Of a stretch of 64,000 nt of DNA, positions 63,270 to 64,000 are shown one piece after another. The position numbers and the translations under genes were made by a program. The stretch comes from RGIG4608 sp045651165. GTDB taxonomy: Bacteria > Bacillota > Clostridia > Oscillospirales > CAG-272. The stretch lies in NCBI GenBank assembly GCA_045651165.1, contig JAZRRX010000056.1:1-64000 (forward strand). The letters run 5' to 3'. A model generated the notes under the pieces. The model ran no database searches. It was not told where the DNA came from and was given only the letters and a program-made list of their open reading frames with translations. Positions within the stretch are counted from its first letter, which is position 1; each line of letters begins with the position of its first letter.

Positions 63270-64000
63270 ATGAAGATATTATTTGAAAATATAAGACTTC
63301 CTGAGGAATATGGTTTTGCAGACGAGCATATATTTCTTTTGACCGATGGCAATACTATTTCTTACATTGGAAGAGAAAAACCTCAAGATTTTGACAAAAA
63401 GATTGAAGGAAAGGGAAATCTCTTAATACCTGGATTCTTTAATTCACATTGCCATGTGCCGATGGTTATGTTTAGAGGTTATGGTGAAGATCTTCCTCTT
63501 TGGCGTTGGTTGAATGAGAAGATATTTCCTGCGGAAGAGCGACTTAACAATAAAAATGTATATGTTTCTTCTAAAATAGGAATTGCCGAAATGTTGAAAA
63601 ATGGTATTGTATCATTTTCTGACATGTATATGTTTGAAAATTCGGTAGCCGAAGCGGTTGTTGAAACAGGTATTAAAGCTAACCTTTCTCGTTCTCTTGT
63701 TTCATTTGGTGATAATGCAACAATTAAGGGAGATTGGCGTTTTGCTGAAGCGACTGCTTGGATAAATCAATACCAAAATGCTAATAACGGCAGATTGAAA
63801 ATGGATATGTCAATTCATGCTGAATATACAAACCAAGAAAAGTATATTAGAGAAGTTGCTGAATATACTAAGGATAATGGTTTGAGAATGCAAATTCACG
63901 CTTCTGAAAGTGAGAATGAGCATCTTGAGTGCATTAAAAAATATGGAAAAACACCTATTGAATTTTTCTATGATACAGGTGTTCTTGCATCACCCACAAC
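63270..64000 (+). CDS. Amidohydrolase, MTA/SAH deaminase-like (partial, cut by window end)
   Basis: The first 243 residues of an ATP-independent deaminase of the TatD/ATZ-type amidohydrolase family. After a small beta-sandwich strand region (KGNLLIPGFFNSHCHVPMVMFRGYGEDL) the H-x-H metal motif is seen in NSHCHVPM, and RGYGEDLPLWRWLNEKIFPAEE matches 5-methylthioadenosine/S-adenosylhomocysteine deaminases. A second metal His is in DMSIHAEYT and another in MQIHASESENE. GGAG precedes ATG 63270. Chlorohydrolase-like or guanine deaminase activity is the alternative. Confidence 0.85.
   Translation, partial: MKILFENIRLPEEYGFADEHIFLLTDGNTISYIGREKPQDFDKKIEGKGNLLIPGFFNSHCHVPMVMFRGYGEDLPLWRWLNEKIFPAEERLNNKNVYVSSKIGIAEMLKNGIVSFSDMYMFENSVAEAVVETGIKANLSRSLVSFGDNATIKGDWRFAEATAWINQYQNANNGRLKMDMSIHAEYTNQEKYIREVAEYTKDNGLRMQIHASESENEHLECIKKYGKTPIEFFYDTGVLASPT

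Noticed and set aside
1..64000. CRISPR arrays, insertion sequences, prophage genes or biosynthetic clusters
   Set aside because: No regularly spaced repeats, transposase, phage structural or megasynthase genes were found; apart from the left-edge repeats the window is housekeeping and metabolic genes.

Overview
The window looks like chromosome of a low-GC, anaerobic, Gram-positive-type bacterium of the Clostridia, probably an uncultured gut lineage. Supporting signs are the Firmicutes gene sets (cdaA with a YbbR-like partner, ireB-ribF, hemZ, the nusB-xseA-xseB-ispA-tlyA-nadK-argR run), strong AGGAGG-type ribosome binding sites, TTGACA/TATAAT promoters, three tandem M42 peptidases, and a c subunit with sodium-type ligands. 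I did not compute base composition. No prophage, insertion sequence or CRISPR array was seen. Most genes are housekeeping.

Layout. 1-640: no convincing protein gene. It holds two diverged copies of a hairpin-rich repeat; the first ends in a tRNA-like 3' half and a terminator. 641-1440: an XRE regulator and a small overlapping unknown gene. 1510-6663: a Rieske-fused FAD oxidoreductase, then an esterase with a possible starch-binding N-terminus, a GH13 alpha-glucosidase and an EamA transporter. 6680-10015: XerC/D recombinase (-), tRNA-Arg(ACG), and a GyrB/ParE-type subunit without its A partner. 10189-17173: murD, three M42 aminopeptidases, a methionine gamma-lyase-family PLP enzyme and a cysteine desulfurase, nearly gapless and probably one operon. 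17209-21697 (-): a P-type cation ATPase behind a yybP-ykoY (manganese) riboswitch, mnmA and trmL. 21847-24591: secA. 24628-25653 (-): an LRR lipoprotein. 25756-32886 (-): the complete F1Fo ATP synthase operon. 33077-34229 (-): an M14 peptidase and tRNA-Thr(CGT). 34315-36210: rsmA and asnA. 36340-40512: marR and a two-gene ABC exporter with its own promoter and candidate operator. 40528-43008 (-): a degenerate S11 carboxypeptidase-like protein, ribF and ireB. 43267-45153: uxuA with a partner reductase. 45341-52970: nusB, a Kae1-like gene, xseA, xseB, ispA, tlyA, nadK, argR, argS. 53040-64000: yebC; cdaA, a short YbbR-like gene and a COG2509 dehydrogenase; recJ, rel, dtd, hemZ and the start of an amidohydrolase.

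How the genes fit together. The metabolic genes describe an organism living on host or plant glycans (alpha-glucosides, glucuronate via mannonate) and peptides, with a rotary ATPase predicted to use sodium. Translation and tRNA quality functions (mnmA, trmL, rsmA, tlyA, dtd, argS, yebC) and nucleotide second messengers (c-di-AMP, (p)ppGpp) are well represented. I see no complete undescribed multi-gene system. The best candidates for something new are the structured repeat pair at the left edge, the S11 protein lacking two of its three active-site motifs, the predicted two-carboxylate sodium rotor, and the M42 x3 / PLP-enzyme operon.
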